Source of the DNA: CAYMKL01 sp964390805
GTDB taxonomy: Bacteria; Chloroflexota; Anaerolineae; VGOG01
Direction: 5' to 3'
Assembly: GCA_964390805.1 (NCBI GenBank)
Contig: CAYMKL010000025.1
Location: 1-63,435 of the forward strand
Length of the DNA stretch: 63,435 nt
This document shows positions 1-8,634 of the stretch, in pieces. The position numbers were made by a program, and so were the translations under genes. A model generated the notes under the pieces. That model did no database searches and was not told the origin of the DNA. It was given only the letters and a program-made list of their open reading frames with translations. How positions within the stretch are numbered: position 1 is the stretch's first letter; every line of letters starts with the position of its first letter.

Positions 1-27
1 GATGAAGCTGTCATCGCTGTACCATAA
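1..27 (+). CDS. C-terminal tail of an upstream gene (partial)
   Basis: Reading from base 1 gives the eight residues DEAVIAVP and then a TAA stop at 25-27. This looks like the end of a gene that begins before the window. Nothing can be said about its function. The reading is only eight codons and could be chance. Confidence 0.25.
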   Translation, partial: DEAVIAVP

Positions 28-56
28 CGCGGTGCAGCCGCAACCAAACTCCTGTG

Positions 57-145
57 TGTCATTGCGAGGAAGCGGAGCGACGAAGCAATCTCCACATAGC
101 TACTTGGGGATTGCTTCGGCGGAAAAGCGCCGCCTCGCAATGACA
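57..145. repeat. Interspersed palindromic repeat, copy 1 (89 bp)
   Basis: The element has 13-bp perfect terminal inverted repeats, TGTCATTGCGAGG at 57-69 and CCTCGCAATGACA at 133-145. Inside are a second pair of arms containing GAAGCAATC and GATTGCTTC. A second copy lies at 16964-17050 inside a gene. The bases just left of both copies (about 30 nt) are also similar, so the unit may extend leftward. It falls in the leader of the first amidohydrolase gene and keeps the reading frame open, which makes that gene look longer than it is. Confidence 0.85.
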
Positions 146-205
146 GTAAGATTCTCGCGAATCACGCAAATACCGAAAGGTAATACCATAGCGCAAGGAG
201 AGAAA

Positions 206-1018
206 TTGCGTAGTTGCCTGGCGACATTGCCCTCTTACGTGCGACCTGCGATTGACATGCACGTGCATCCATCTCTTGAGCGTGCTAAGACGGCCGCCAT
301 GTTAGCAGCCGCACAGCAGGTGGGGATCACGCGCATCATCCTGTGCTCCGTAGGCTACAGCGATACTATCGAATACCCTTCGCTGGACGAGGTCATGCGT
401 GGTAACGAGCATGTCTACGCCCTGGTCGCGCACCATCCCGGCTTCGCCTACGGCCTCGTGTACGTCAATCCGAACCATCCTGAGACGATGGGCGTTCTAG
501 AAGACGGCTTCCGCCAGGCCGGGGTGGTTGGGATCAAGCTGTGGGTTTCCTGCCGCGATGAAGAGGGCCGCCTCGACCCAGTCTATCCGGTGCTCGAATT
601 CGCGCAGGCTCACCAGGTGCCCGTGCTCATCCACTCCTTCTACCGCACCGGCGGCAATCTGAGCGGTGAACTCTCGCCGACGGACATCGCACATCTGGCC
701 CAGCGTTATCCAGGGACGCCCATCGTGATGGCTCACCTGGGCGGGAAATGGCAGCGCGGTGTGCGCGTGGTGCGGCCCTATCCCAACGTCTTCGTTGATT
801 TCTCCGGCTCGCGGGCCTATCTGGGCAGCGTCGAGCACGCTGTCCGTGAACTCGGCGCCGGGCGCGTCCTGTTTGGCTCCGATGCCCACTATCGCTCTTT
901 CGCGGGCCAGCTCGCCAAGGTGATCGCGGCAGAGATTGATTTAGCCGACAAACGTCGCGTCCTGTGGGACAACAGTGCACGGTTATTCCTCGGTGAAGGT
1001 GCAGGGCATGATCGTTGA
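206..1018 (+). CDS. Amidohydrolase-2 family (TIM-barrel) hydrolase
   Basis: Metal-dependent amidohydrolase, 270 aa from the chosen start. The metal motif HVH sits near residues 19-21 (DMHVHPS), followed by the usual later ligands in VLIHSF, VMAHLGG and FGSDAHY, the order expected of the Amidohydrolase_2 family. These enzymes hydrolyse or decarboxylate small ring or amide substrates; the substrate here is unknown. I chose the TTG at 206 because AAGGAG lies at 195-200, five bases upstream. The frame is open back to base 2, but that extension only reads through the palindromic repeat at 57-145. The next gene starts inside its 3' end, so the two are translationally coupled and may form a complex or act in series. 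Confidence 0.75.
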   Translation: MRSCLATLPSYVRPAIDMHVHPSLERAKTAAMLAAAQQVGITRIILCSVGYSDTIEYPSLDEVMRGNEHVYALVAHHPGFAYGLVYVNPNHPETMGVLEDGFRQAGVVGIKLWVSCRDEEGRLDPVYPVLEFAQAHQVPVLIHSFYRTGGNLSGELSPTDIAHLAQRYPGTPIVMAHLGGKWQRGVRVVRPYPNVFVDFSGSRAYLGSVEHAVRELGAGRVLFGSDAHYRSFAGQLAKVIAAEIDLADKRRVLWDNSARLFLGEGAGHDR

Positions 1019-1844
1019 CTTCTGCGCCTACCTGGGCGATTGGCCAACCTACGAACTACCTTACCGCGCTGCTGATGGATTGCTCTCCCTGATGGATCGC
1101 TGCGGCATCGGCGCGGCGTGCGTTTCGCTGGCGGGAGGCATGTTTGCCTTCGATGCCCGTGAAGCCAACGAGCGGCTGGTACAGGCCATCGCAGGTCATC
1201 GCAACCGGCTATGGCCCATCGGCACGCTCGACCCGACCGTTCCGACGTGGCGAGAGGATTTGGAGGACGGCCTTGAGCGGCTAGACCTGGCTGGCTTCCG
1301 CCTGCATCCTACCTACCAGGGCTACCCGCTCGACTCGTCCGAGGCCCTCGATCTGGCGGGCCGGCTCGCCGATGCAGAGCGCCCACTCTTCGTGGCGCTC
1401 TACGTGGATGAGGAACGCTTCCAACACCCCGCCATCCGCGTCCCCAACGTGCCGATCTTTGAGATCGTGCGCTTGATACGCCAGGCTCCGGCGACAACCG
1501 TTGTCCTGAACAGCCTCAAAGTGGAGCACGCATTGCCGTTGCTGGAGGCAGGGCTGCATCTGGATCGGGTGTACCTGGACGTCAACGCCATGGATATGCC
1601 CTTTGATGGTCTGCGGTCGCTGGCAGAGACACACGGCGTGGATCGCCTCGTCTTCGGCACCCAAATGCCATTCCTCTATCCTGAGGCCGCTCTGATGGGG
1701 GTTGAGCACTCTGGCCTGGCGCCTGCAGAAATCGAAGCTATCCTGGAGCGCAATTGGCAGGCCAGCCCGGTGCTTGCTAGCTTAGCCATTGACTATCACG
1801 GGGTATGTCTGAGACAGGAGGGTATTCACCATGATTTCGACTAA
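1008..1844 (+). CDS. Amidohydrolase-2 family paralogue lacking metal ligands
   Basis: A 278-aa protein of the same TIM-barrel fold as its upstream neighbour, overlapping it by 11 bases. The barrel strands are recognisable (FRLHPTYQGYPL, VYLDVNAMD, LVFGTQMPF), but the N-terminal HxH is replaced by DFCAYLG and the C-terminal GSD by GTQ. From family knowledge these are the metal-binding positions, so it is probably a non-metal or non-catalytic partner of the first protein. The ATG at 1008 is used; the earlier in-frame ATG at 975 is deep in the preceding gene. It overlaps the next gene by 14 bases, so all three are likely translated from one message. Confidence 0.7.
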   Translation: MIVDFCAYLGDWPTYELPYRAADGLLSLMDRCGIGAACVSLAGGMFAFDAREANERLVQAIAGHRNRLWPIGTLDPTVPTWREDLEDGLERLDLAGFRLHPTYQGYPLDSSEALDLAGRLADAERPLFVALYVDEERFQHPAIRVPNVPIFEIVRLIRQAPATTVVLNSLKVEHALPLLEAGLHLDRVYLDVNAMDMPFDGLRSLAETHGVDRLVFGTQMPFLYPEAALMGVEHSGLAPAEIEAILERNWQASPVLASLAIDYHGVCLRQEGIHHDFD

Positions 1845-3147
1845 GGACAAGCTCCCGCTGGACCGATCCACCGAACTGGAGGCACGTGCCCGGCGGGTCA
1901 TCCCCGGCGTCACCCAGACGGCCAGCAAACGGCCAGAGGCCTTCGCGCCTGGCCGCTTTCCCAGCTATATAGAGCGGGGACAGGGTTCGCACGTCTGGGA
2001 CATGGACGGCAATGAGTACATTGACTTCGTCATGGCTTGCGGCCCTGCCACGCTCGGCTACTGCTACCCCGCTGTGGGCGAGGCCATCGCAGAGCAACTT
2101 CAACGCGGCATCATTTTCACACGTCCGACCGCCCTCGAAGTCGAAGTGGCGGAGATGTTGACGGAGATGGTTCCGTGCGCCGAGGCGGTTCGTTTCTTCA
2201 AAGGGGGAGTCGAAGCCAACTCGGCAGCAGTGCGTATCGCGCGTGCCTACACCGATCGCGAAGGTGTGGTCAGTTGTGGCTATCGGGGCTGGCACGATCA
2301 ATGGGCCGTTACCCACACGCCGCGTGGCATCCCCCGCACTCTGGCACCGCTGACCTCTGAATTCAGGTACAATGACCTGGAGTCCCTGGAGCAAGCACTG
2401 GAGTCGCGGCCGGGCCAGGTGGCGGCGGTCATCATTGATCCGGTATCGGGCCAGGCGCCGCAGCCCGGCTTCCTGGAGGGTGTGAAGGAACTGACTCATC
2501 GCCACGGCGCGCTGCTGATCTTCGACGAAATAGTGACGGGCTTCCGCGTGGCGAACGGCGGTGCTCAGCAGCACTTCAACGTTACGCCCGATTTGGCTGT
2601 TTTTGCCAAGGGCATTGCCAACGGCATGCCGCTCTCGGCGGTCACAGGCCAGCGCGAGATAATGCAAGTTGCCAGTGAGGTCTTCATCACCCTTACCTAT
2701 GGCGATGAGGCGCTCTCGCTGGCCGCTGCGAAGGCTGCACTCAACGAATACCGCCACCACGATGTCTGTGGACACCTGTGGCGAAGTGGGCAGGCGCTGA
2801 TGGACGGCGTGAGCGCCGCCATCGCCGAGACAAGGGCACCATTCAGCTTCAGCGGTATCGCCCCCATGCCTGCCTTCCTCTGCACCGGCGAGTTCCGAGG
2901 TAGGCCGCTTGCGGAGGATGAGCAGCAACAGGTGTGGTTTTACCTGCTGGCCGAACTGGCGCGGCGCGGCGTCCTATGGCGGCGTCATAGTTTGATCGTC
3001 CCCTCCTACTCGCACACCGACGAGGACATCGCCTGCACAGTCGCTGCCTGCAGGGAGGTCTTTGCTGGCCTGGCAGACCTGCTGACGGCGGGCAAGCTCG
3101 ACGCCGAGGTCGCCTTCACCGCGCCACCGGGTTTCAAACGATTGTAG
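1831..3147 (+). CDS. Class III aminotransferase, glutamate-1-semialdehyde aminomutase-like
   Basis: PLP-dependent enzyme of fold type I, 438 aa, the usual length for HemL-like proteins. The Schiff-base lysine is K260 in VFAKGIANGMPL, and the cofactor aspartate is D232 in LIFDEIVTGFR. The N-terminal GSHVWDMDGNEYIDF is the class III signature. It resembles HemL, but its place between amidohydrolases and an isochorismatase-type hydrolase, with no other haem genes, suggests a catabolic transaminase or aminomutase acting on an amino-keto or amino-sugar-derived compound. GGAGGG precedes the ATG. Exact substrate not determinable. Confidence 0.8.
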   Translation: MISTKDKLPLDRSTELEARARRVIPGVTQTASKRPEAFAPGRFPSYIERGQGSHVWDMDGNEYIDFVMACGPATLGYCYPAVGEAIAEQLQRGIIFTRPTALEVEVAEMLTEMVPCAEAVRFFKGGVEANSAAVRIARAYTDREGVVSCGYRGWHDQWAVTHTPRGIPRTLAPLTSEFRYNDLESLEQALESRPGQVAAVIIDPVSGQAPQPGFLEGVKELTHRHGALLIFDEIVTGFRVANGGAQQHFNVTPDLAVFAKGIANGMPLSAVTGQREIMQVASEVFITLTYGDEALSLAAAKAALNEYRHHDVCGHLWRSGQALMDGVSAAIAETRAPFSFSGIAPMPAFLCTGEFRGRPLAEDEQQQVWFYLLAELARRGVLWRRHSLIVPSYSHTDEDIACTVAACREVFAGLADLLTAGKLDAEVAFTAPPGFKRL

Positions 3148-3190
3148 GAGCAGATAATACCATCGAAATTGATAAAGGAGAAGTATTACG

Positions 3191-3931
3191 ATGACGGAGA
3201 AACGCACAATCAGGCCGATGTGCCGCTACTACCGCAACTATCCATTGGATGCCCCGCTCGGCTACGCTGAGCAGGAAGTGGAGCTGGGGCTGGACGAAAC
3301 CGTCTTCTTGGTGGTGGATGTTTACGGGCGAGGCTTCGACGAGGATCACGATCTAGGCAACGCGCCTGAGGTTTACAAGCGGGCAGTTGAGGCCAACCGC
3401 GACATTGTCGTCAACCATATCAAGCCGGCCAAGCTGGCAGCCAAGCGCGCTGGCCTCCCTATCGTCTACTTGACAAACTACCTGTCACCTGGCCTCAACG
3501 AGCGTCATGAATGGCGCAATTTGTCGCTGCGGACGGTGAATGTAGATGTGCTGGAGGCGTGGTCAGAACCCAACGATATCCTTGTTTTCTCGGATATCAT
3601 TGCGCCAGAAGAGGGGGAGTACTTGATCAAGAAGCAGTTCTACAGCGGCTTCTTCGAGACGCACCTGGATTCCCTGCTGCGTAGTCTGAAGGCGCGCAAC
3701 CTCGTAACGGTGGGTTTCGATAGCCGCATCTGCCTGGGCACCACGGTGGTTGACGCGATGTATCGCAGCTACCGCGTCATTGTGCTGCGGGATTGCGTCA
3801 GCACGGGTGAGTACATTGAGACCAAAGAGGAGCACTGGGCCAATTTCATTGCCATCCGTTTCATCGAGACTGCTGTGGGCTACACCTCTACCTCCGAGGA
3901 GTGGATCCGCGCTTGCGATGCCTTGGTGTAG
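3191..3931 (+). CDS. Isochorismatase-family cysteine hydrolase
   Basis: A 246-aa protein of the isochorismatase/nicotinamidase superfamily, which hydrolyses amide, carbamate or vinyl-ether bonds. The family triad is visible: Asp43 in FLVVDVYGRGF, a lysine at 147 or 148 in YLIKKQFYSGFF, and Cys181 in DSRICLGTTVVDAMYRSY. The ending RVIVLRDCVST is also typical. AAAGGAG lies just upstream of the ATG. It is 43 bases after the aminotransferase, so the pair may release ammonia or a carbamate from one nitrogen-containing metabolite. The next gene has its own promoter, so this is likely the last gene of the first transcription unit. Confidence 0.85.
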   Translation: MTEKRTIRPMCRYYRNYPLDAPLGYAEQEVELGLDETVFLVVDVYGRGFDEDHDLGNAPEVYKRAVEANRDIVVNHIKPAKLAAKRAGLPIVYLTNYLSPGLNERHEWRNLSLRTVNVDVLEAWSEPNDILVFSDIIAPEEGEYLIKKQFYSGFFETHLDSLLRSLKARNLVTVGFDSRICLGTTVVDAMYRSYRVIVLRDCVSTGEYIETKEEHWANFIAIRFIETAVGYTSTSEEWIRACDALV

Positions 3932-3952
3932 GAGATGCGGTAACAAAGAACA

Positions 3953-3981
3953 TTGACAACCCGCTGAATAAATGATATAAT
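3953..3981 (+). promoter_or_regulatory. Consensus sigma-70-type promoter of the GntR gene
   Basis: TTGACA at 3953-3958, a 17-base spacer and TATAAT at 3976-3981: a perfect housekeeping-type promoter. Transcription should begin near 3988, about 60 bases before the GntR start codon. Confidence 0.85.
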
Positions 3982-3994
3982 GGCAGTGAAAATT

Positions 3995-4003
3995 GGTCTG
4001 ACC
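3995..4003. promoter_or_regulatory. Putative FadR-type operator
   Basis: The palindrome GGTC-T-GACC lies a few bases after the predicted transcription start. FadR-subfamily GntR proteins often bind TGGTCnGACCA-like sites, so this is a candidate autoregulatory operator. Only this one clear copy was noticed in the locus. Confidence 0.5.
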
Positions 4004-4048
4004 TGCGCCATAACGCATAATGTCAATACTGACCAGGGGAACTGCATC

Positions 4049-4786
4049 ATGCCAAACGAGAAGCCGACAAGACTTGTTCTGGAACCCATCGAGCAGGCTA
4101 CAGTCACAGAAATCGTCGCCCAACGTTTGATAGATCAGTTGTCAAACGGGGTTTTGAAGCCAGGCGATAAGCTGCCGACCGAGCGTGAATTGGCACAGCA
4201 GCTCAACGTTGGGCGGACGACAGTACGCGAGGCCTTGAAACTGTTGACCCTCAGCGGATTACTCGAAGCCAGGCGAGGCGATGGCACGTATGTGCGCCAG
4301 GAATTCACCGACTTCCTGTCACAACAGATTCAGTGGCCGGTCCTTCTGAGTATCTATCAGGTAGACATGATTGTCGAGGTGCGCGAAGCGTTGGAGGTAA
4401 GGGCCGCGATTCTAGCAGCCAAACGCGCTACCCCTGAGGATATTGAGAGAATGGGTGTGTTTCGGCAGTTGCTAGACATTGAAGGGCGAGACATTGAGCG
4501 GGAGACAGATCTGGATTTGGAATTTCATCATGCTATAGCCAATGCCTCTCATAATGTGTTACTGTCTAGCTTGATGCTTTCTTTGCAGAACGTACTGCGC
4601 CAGTACATCACGTTATCCAATGAGATGACCGATAGAATTGAGACTACAGTCGCCGAACATCAGGCAGTTTATGATGCCATCGCAGCCAAAGACCCTGATG
4701 CTGCTGAGCGAGCGATGATGGAACATCTCACCATCAGCAGGGAATGGATTCTGAAAGCCACCAGGCATGAGATAGAGGCTACGTAG
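4049..4786 (+). CDS. GntR-family transcriptional regulator (FadR subfamily)
   Basis: A 245-aa DNA-binding regulator. The winged helix is at about residues 15-75, with the GntR signature PGDKLPTERELAQQL followed by VGRTTVREALKLL and the wing residues RRGDGTYV. The C-terminal part is the all-helical FCD ligand domain (EVREALEVRAAILAAKRA, FHHAIANASHN, EHQAVYDAI), which usually binds a carboxylate or sugar acid, often through a metal held by Asp and His. The ATG at 4049 follows AGGGGAA at 4035-4041; an in-frame ATG at 3980 would overlap the promoter and is rejected. It is likely the local repressor of the downstream catabolic genes, released by a pathway intermediate. Confidence 0.9.
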   Translation: MPNEKPTRLVLEPIEQATVTEIVAQRLIDQLSNGVLKPGDKLPTERELAQQLNVGRTTVREALKLLTLSGLLEARRGDGTYVRQEFTDFLSQQIQWPVLLSIYQVDMIVEVREALEVRAAILAAKRATPEDIERMGVFRQLLDIEGRDIERETDLDLEFHHAIANASHNVLLSSLMLSLQNVLRQYITLSNEMTDRIETTVAEHQAVYDAIAAKDPDAAERAMMEHLTISREWILKATRHEIEAT

Positions 4787-4832
4787 CCTGGTGTATATGC
4801 TCACATGAATACATAGTTAAGGAGGAAGTATC

Positions 4833-5723
4833 GTGAGAATCGGATGTGCCGCGCTTTACCCCATCACCCGTTATGGATTTCCTTACAGCTTTGATAATTA
4901 CCTGAAGGCCATTGCTGAGATGCACTCAGCCGGCTTTGACGCCTGTGAACTGGAAATCAACGTAGATATTGACTTGACCGAATACGAAGAGCGAATCGGA
5001 GAGATAAGAGGAGCTCTGGCGCGGAACGAGATGACGCTGTCAACCGTCATCGGTGTGGTCCAAGGGGCCTTCAGCATGGAAACAGCGCTGGCTGACGAAT
5101 ACGCGCGCCGGTTTGAGCGTCTGTGCCAGTTCATCGAGGATGTCAACGGCGATAGCGCCTGCATCTGTGCCTATATGCCCCCAGAGATCAAAGGCGTACC
5201 AGGTACTGAAGCCTACCGGGGAAGCCCACCCCTGCAAGTGCGGGCGCCCGAGGGATTCGACTGGGACGCCTTTTGGGATAACGCCGTGGCCCGTTTTGCG
5301 CAGATGGCCAGAATTGCAGGGCGGCATGGGCAGGATTTGATCATCGAGAACCGCGTCGGCGACTTCGTCAGCACCAGCGATGGCGTTCTCAAGCTGATAG
5401 AAGATGCAGGTGAGCCCAACGCCGGCTGCCTGCTAGATGTAGCCCATACCCATGCCACCAAGGAGCATTTCGATCTGGTCATCCCCAAGCTCAAGAAGCG
5501 CCTAATGTATGTCCATCTGGCTGACAACGACGGCACCTTCTCCTATCACCTCCCAGCAGGGCGCGGCAACATCAACTTCCCCGCCATTTTCCGTAGTCTG
5601 CAAAGCATCGGTTACGATGGCTACGTCAATGTGGACTACGGTGGCGTGCCATCCGACCAGATTCTGAGCGAAGTTAAGAAGGGCCGTGAGTACTTCGCCG
5701 AATGTTTGGCCAATCTGAAGTAG
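4833..5723 (+). CDS. Sugar phosphate isomerase/epimerase (AP endonuclease 2 family TIM barrel)
   Basis: A 296-aa TIM-barrel protein with the metal-site strands of the xylose-isomerase-like family: AGFDACELEINV near the start, then LIIENRVGDF, CLLDVAHTHA, MYVHLADNDG and YVNVDYGGV. Members isomerise or epimerise keto-sugars and related polyols, or act as dehydratases. It starts with GTG at 4833, seven bases after AAGGAGG. It lies 46 bases downstream of the GntR gene and 23 bases before a NagA-like gene, which fits a sugar-interconversion step in amino-sugar catabolism. Confidence 0.85.
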   Translation: MRIGCAALYPITRYGFPYSFDNYLKAIAEMHSAGFDACELEINVDIDLTEYEERIGEIRGALARNEMTLSTVIGVVQGAFSMETALADEYARRFERLCQFIEDVNGDSACICAYMPPEIKGVPGTEAYRGSPPLQVRAPEGFDWDAFWDNAVARFAQMARIAGRHGQDLIIENRVGDFVSTSDGVLKLIEDAGEPNAGCLLDVAHTHATKEHFDLVIPKLKKRLMYVHLADNDGTFSYHLPAGRGNINFPAIFRSLQSIGYDGYVNVDYGGVPSDQILSEVKKGREYFAECLANLK

Positions 5724-5746
5724 GCGCTACCTTGTGAGGTGAAAGC

Positions 5747-6982
5747 ATGCTACTAATCGAACATGGCACATTGTATACCCCTACACAGGCGATCCCCGAC
5801 GGGGCAGTGTTAGTGAATGACCAGTGCATCGAAGCGGTAGGGAAGCGAGAGGAGTTGGCTGTGCCGTCTGATGTGCAGCGCCTTGACGCCGAAGGCGGAC
5901 ACATAGCACCAGGCTTCGTCAACATGCACATCCACGGAATTGAGGGTTACGGCAGCATGGACGGGCAGGTTGCCAGCTTGCAGGCCATGTCCCGCCTGCT
6001 AGCCCTTCATGGGGTCACGTCATGGCTGCCAACTACTGAGTCGGCACCACTTTCCGACATCGTGGCCGCCTACGCCGCCATTCGAGAGGCAATGGAGGAC
6101 GAAGGGACAGGAGCCGAGATCTTGGGTGGCCACGTGGAGGGCCCCTATCTGAGCCCGCAGGAGCGGGGCGCGCATCCACTGGAGTTGCTCATCGAGCCCC
6201 GTCCCGACGAGTACTCCGAATTGCTGGAGTATGCTGACGCCATAAAGGTCTTCACGGTGGCTCCGGAACTGCCAGGAGCGTTGGACCTCATCAGGGAGCT
6301 TAAGAGGCTGGGGATTCTGGTATCGGCTGGTCACAGCGTTGCCATAGACGAGGAATTGGACCGCGCCGTGGACGCTGGCCTGTCTCACGCTACGCACATG
6401 TTCTGCAACATGGGTACGCTGCGGAGGGTAAACATACGTCGGGTGGCGGGCCTGGTCGAATCGGTCTTGCTGGACGACCGCGTGACCACGGAGATCATCA
6501 CTGACGGCTACCACATCGCGCCCAGCTTGATGAAGCTGGCGCTGAAGGTAAAGGGACCAGAGAGACTCGCCATCGTCACGGATAGCAGTTCACTGACGGG
6601 CCTGCCGCCGGGTTCGTACACTCTCTTGGGTAGAGAGATCGTTCTTGAAGAGGAAATCAGCTACGTTGCGGATCGTTCAGCATACGCAGGGAGTGTAGCG
6701 ACCATGGATCAATGTGTGCGCGTTGCCATCGAGAGCATGGACCTGTCGTTGCCGGATGCGTTCCGTATGGCCAGCCTGACGCCGGCCACCATCCTGGGCG
6801 TTTCAGATCGCAAGGGCAGTTTGGAGGTGGGCAAGGATGCCGACGTGGTGATCTTGGACGATGATCTGCGCGTGATGCATGCAGTTGCTCGTGGCCGCGT
6901 CTTCGATGTGAAATCGGATACACTTGACGTACCTGCTCGAATCCTGGAGTGGGATCGGTCTGAAAGGGGGAACTTATCGTGA
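5747..6982 (+). CDS. N-acetylglucosamine-6-phosphate deacetylase-like protein (copy A)
   Basis: A 411-aa amidohydrolase of the NagA family, which removes the acetyl group from GlcNAc-6-phosphate to give glucosamine-6-phosphate. All family landmarks are present: H61 and H63 (HIHG), E131 (GHVEGPYLS), H196 (SAGHS), H214/H217 (HATHMF), H256 (TDGYH) and the catalytic D279 (IVTDSSS). It shares long nearly identical nucleotide tracts with the copy at 26461-27702. The sulfatase gene starts within its stop codon. A third, more distant NagA is at 27722. Confidence 0.85.
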   Translation: MLLIEHGTLYTPTQAIPDGAVLVNDQCIEAVGKREELAVPSDVQRLDAEGGHIAPGFVNMHIHGIEGYGSMDGQVASLQAMSRLLALHGVTSWLPTTESAPLSDIVAAYAAIREAMEDEGTGAEILGGHVEGPYLSPQERGAHPLELLIEPRPDEYSELLEYADAIKVFTVAPELPGALDLIRELKRLGILVSAGHSVAIDEELDRAVDAGLSHATHMFCNMGTLRRVNIRRVAGLVESVLLDDRVTTEIITDGYHIAPSLMKLALKVKGPERLAIVTDSSSLTGLPPGSYTLLGREIVLEEEISYVADRSAYAGSVATMDQCVRVAIESMDLSLPDAFRMASLTPATILGVSDRKGSLEVGKDADVVILDDDLRVMHAVARGRVFDVKSDTLDVPARILEWDRSERGNLS

Positions 6983-8634
6983 ACGTGATCTTCATCATGG
7001 ATGACACTTTTAGACAAGACCACCTGGGCTGCTATGGCAATGAGTGGGTCAAGACGCCCAATCTGGATCGGTTGGCTGAAAGCTCAGTGGTTTTCGATCG
7101 GGCCTATATCGCGTCCCATGCGACCCTACCCGCTCGCACCGATCTGTACACCGGCAAGTATACCTTTCTCTACCGTGGTTGGTCTCCGCTACATACCGGA
7201 GACGTTATTCTCCCGGAGATCATTAGTGAGAATGGCTATACCTCCATGTTCATCTTTGACACCACGCCCCTGGGTCAGGATAGCTACAACTATATGCGGG
7301 GATTCACTGGCTGGGAGATGATAAGAGGGCATCACGAGGACAGGTGGAAGACCGATCCCACTGTTCCTATCGTGTGGCCTGCCGCCCCGCACAAGCTAAA
7401 GAATCTGAACAGAACCATTCAGTATATGCGCAACAAGGCAGACTGGCGCTATGAGAAGGATTACGTTGCGCCCAGGACCTTCACAGCGGCGATTGAATGG
7501 TTGGAGAGGAACCACACTCAGGACGGATTCTTGCTCTGGATTGACACCTGGGATCCCCACGAGCCTTTCGATCCCCCCGCCCACTATCTGAAGCTGTACG
7601 CAGATCCGGAGTATGATGGCGATCAGATCATCTATCCGCAGTATGGCCGTTCGGGCTACATGACAGAGGATGAAATGGAACACGTCAGGGCTCTCTATGC
7701 TGGCGAAGTGACGATGGTGGATCGGTGGATAGGCCATCTATTGGACAAAGCCGAGCAACTCGGTCTGTTGGACAATACTCTGGTTGTTCATACCAGTGAC
7801 CATGGCCACATCCTTGGCGAGCACGACCTGCATGGAAAGCCCGGCGGGTTTGTAGGCCCACTCTACGAAGTGACCACTCGGCTTCCGCTAATGATCCGAC
7901 ATCCTGAGGGCCTGGCCGCTGGGGAGCGTATATCAGCCATCGTCCATCCACCCGATCTGCTTCCTACTATACTGGAGTTCCTGGAGGTCCCGGTGCCGGA
8001 CGGGGTGCAAGGGCGCTCGCTGTGGCCCCTGATCAGTGGAGAGGTCGCCAAGCTACATGACTACGCCTTCTCAGGTCGGTTCCCGCGCTGCCTGGCCGGT
8101 GCTGCAACGGCCGGCCCCTCGCAGACTGTGATTACCTACGATGGTTTTGTGGGCCCTGACGATATCGCCGAGGACATAACGGTAACAGACGAGCAATGGA
8201 GCCTGATTCTCAGAGCGCGGGGACGACCTTCCGAGCTATACAATCTGGAGAACGATCCGGATCAGAACGAGAACGTCATTGCCAACAATCTGGACATTGC
8301 GGTGAAGATGCAACAAGCGTTGGCAGAATTCATGAGAGAGTACGGCGGTTCTCAAGCCCTGATAGATCTTTACAGCTCTACTCGCGAGGAGATGGTGGCC
8401 CCGATGGCAGATTTTGCCAAGAGGCTCAAGGCAGAGGACGTGCTATACGTCATGCGTGATCAGCGTGGGACACCTATTGCCTTCCTCAGCGAGGAGGAGG
8501 CTGCGAAGAGATGTGCCTGTCAGCCTGGAGAATTGGAGCTAGAGGCTAGGTCTTTCGAACGGCTTCGTGAACACGACCCCCGGCATCTCATCTATATGGA
8601 CGGACAGTTCCACTGGGCGCAAGACCTGGGATAG
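6979..8634 (+). CDS. Sulfatase-fold hydrolase with Thr at the formylglycine position
   Basis: A 551-aa alkaline-phosphatase-superfamily hydrolase. The N-terminal metal pair is D8-D9 (FIMDDTFRQDHLG), the second metal site is TSDHGHILGEHDLHGK, and TGKY follows the active-site loop as in sulfatases. The loop that normally reads C/S-x-P-x-R is T49-L-P-A-R53, so the residue converted to formylglycine is Thr. True sulfatases need Cys or Ser there, while Thr is the nucleophile in alkaline phosphatase/NPP relatives, so a phospho- or phosphonate-ester hydrolase is at least as likely as a sulfatase. No signal peptide is evident. It begins with a GTG overlapping the NagA stop. Confidence 0.75.
   Translation: MNVIFIMDDTFRQDHLGCYGNEWVKTPNLDRLAESSVVFDRAYIASHATLPARTDLYTGKYTFLYRGWSPLHTGDVILPEIISENGYTSMFIFDTTPLGQDSYNYMRGFTGWEMIRGHHEDRWKTDPTVPIVWPAAPHKLKNLNRTIQYMRNKADWRYEKDYVAPRTFTAAIEWLERNHTQDGFLLWIDTWDPHEPFDPPAHYLKLYADPEYDGDQIIYPQYGRSGYMTEDEMEHVRALYAGEVTMVDRWIGHLLDKAEQLGLLDNTLVVHTSDHGHILGEHDLHGKPGGFVGPLYEVTTRLPLMIRHPEGLAAGERISAIVHPPDLLPTILEFLEVPVPDGVQGRSLWPLISGEVAKLHDYAFSGRFPRCLAGAATAGPSQTVITYDGFVGPDDIAEDITVTDEQWSLILRARGRPSELYNLENDPDQNENVIANNLDIAVKMQQALAEFMREYGGSQALIDLYSSTREEMVAPMADFAKRLKAEDVLYVMRDQRGTPIAFLSEEEAAKRCACQPGELELEARSFERLREHDPRHLIYMDGQFHWAQDLG

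Noticed and set aside
1831..3147. Haem-biosynthesis hemL
   Set aside because: The protein resembles HemL, but no other haem gene is near and the operon is catabolic; kept as a class III aminotransferase.
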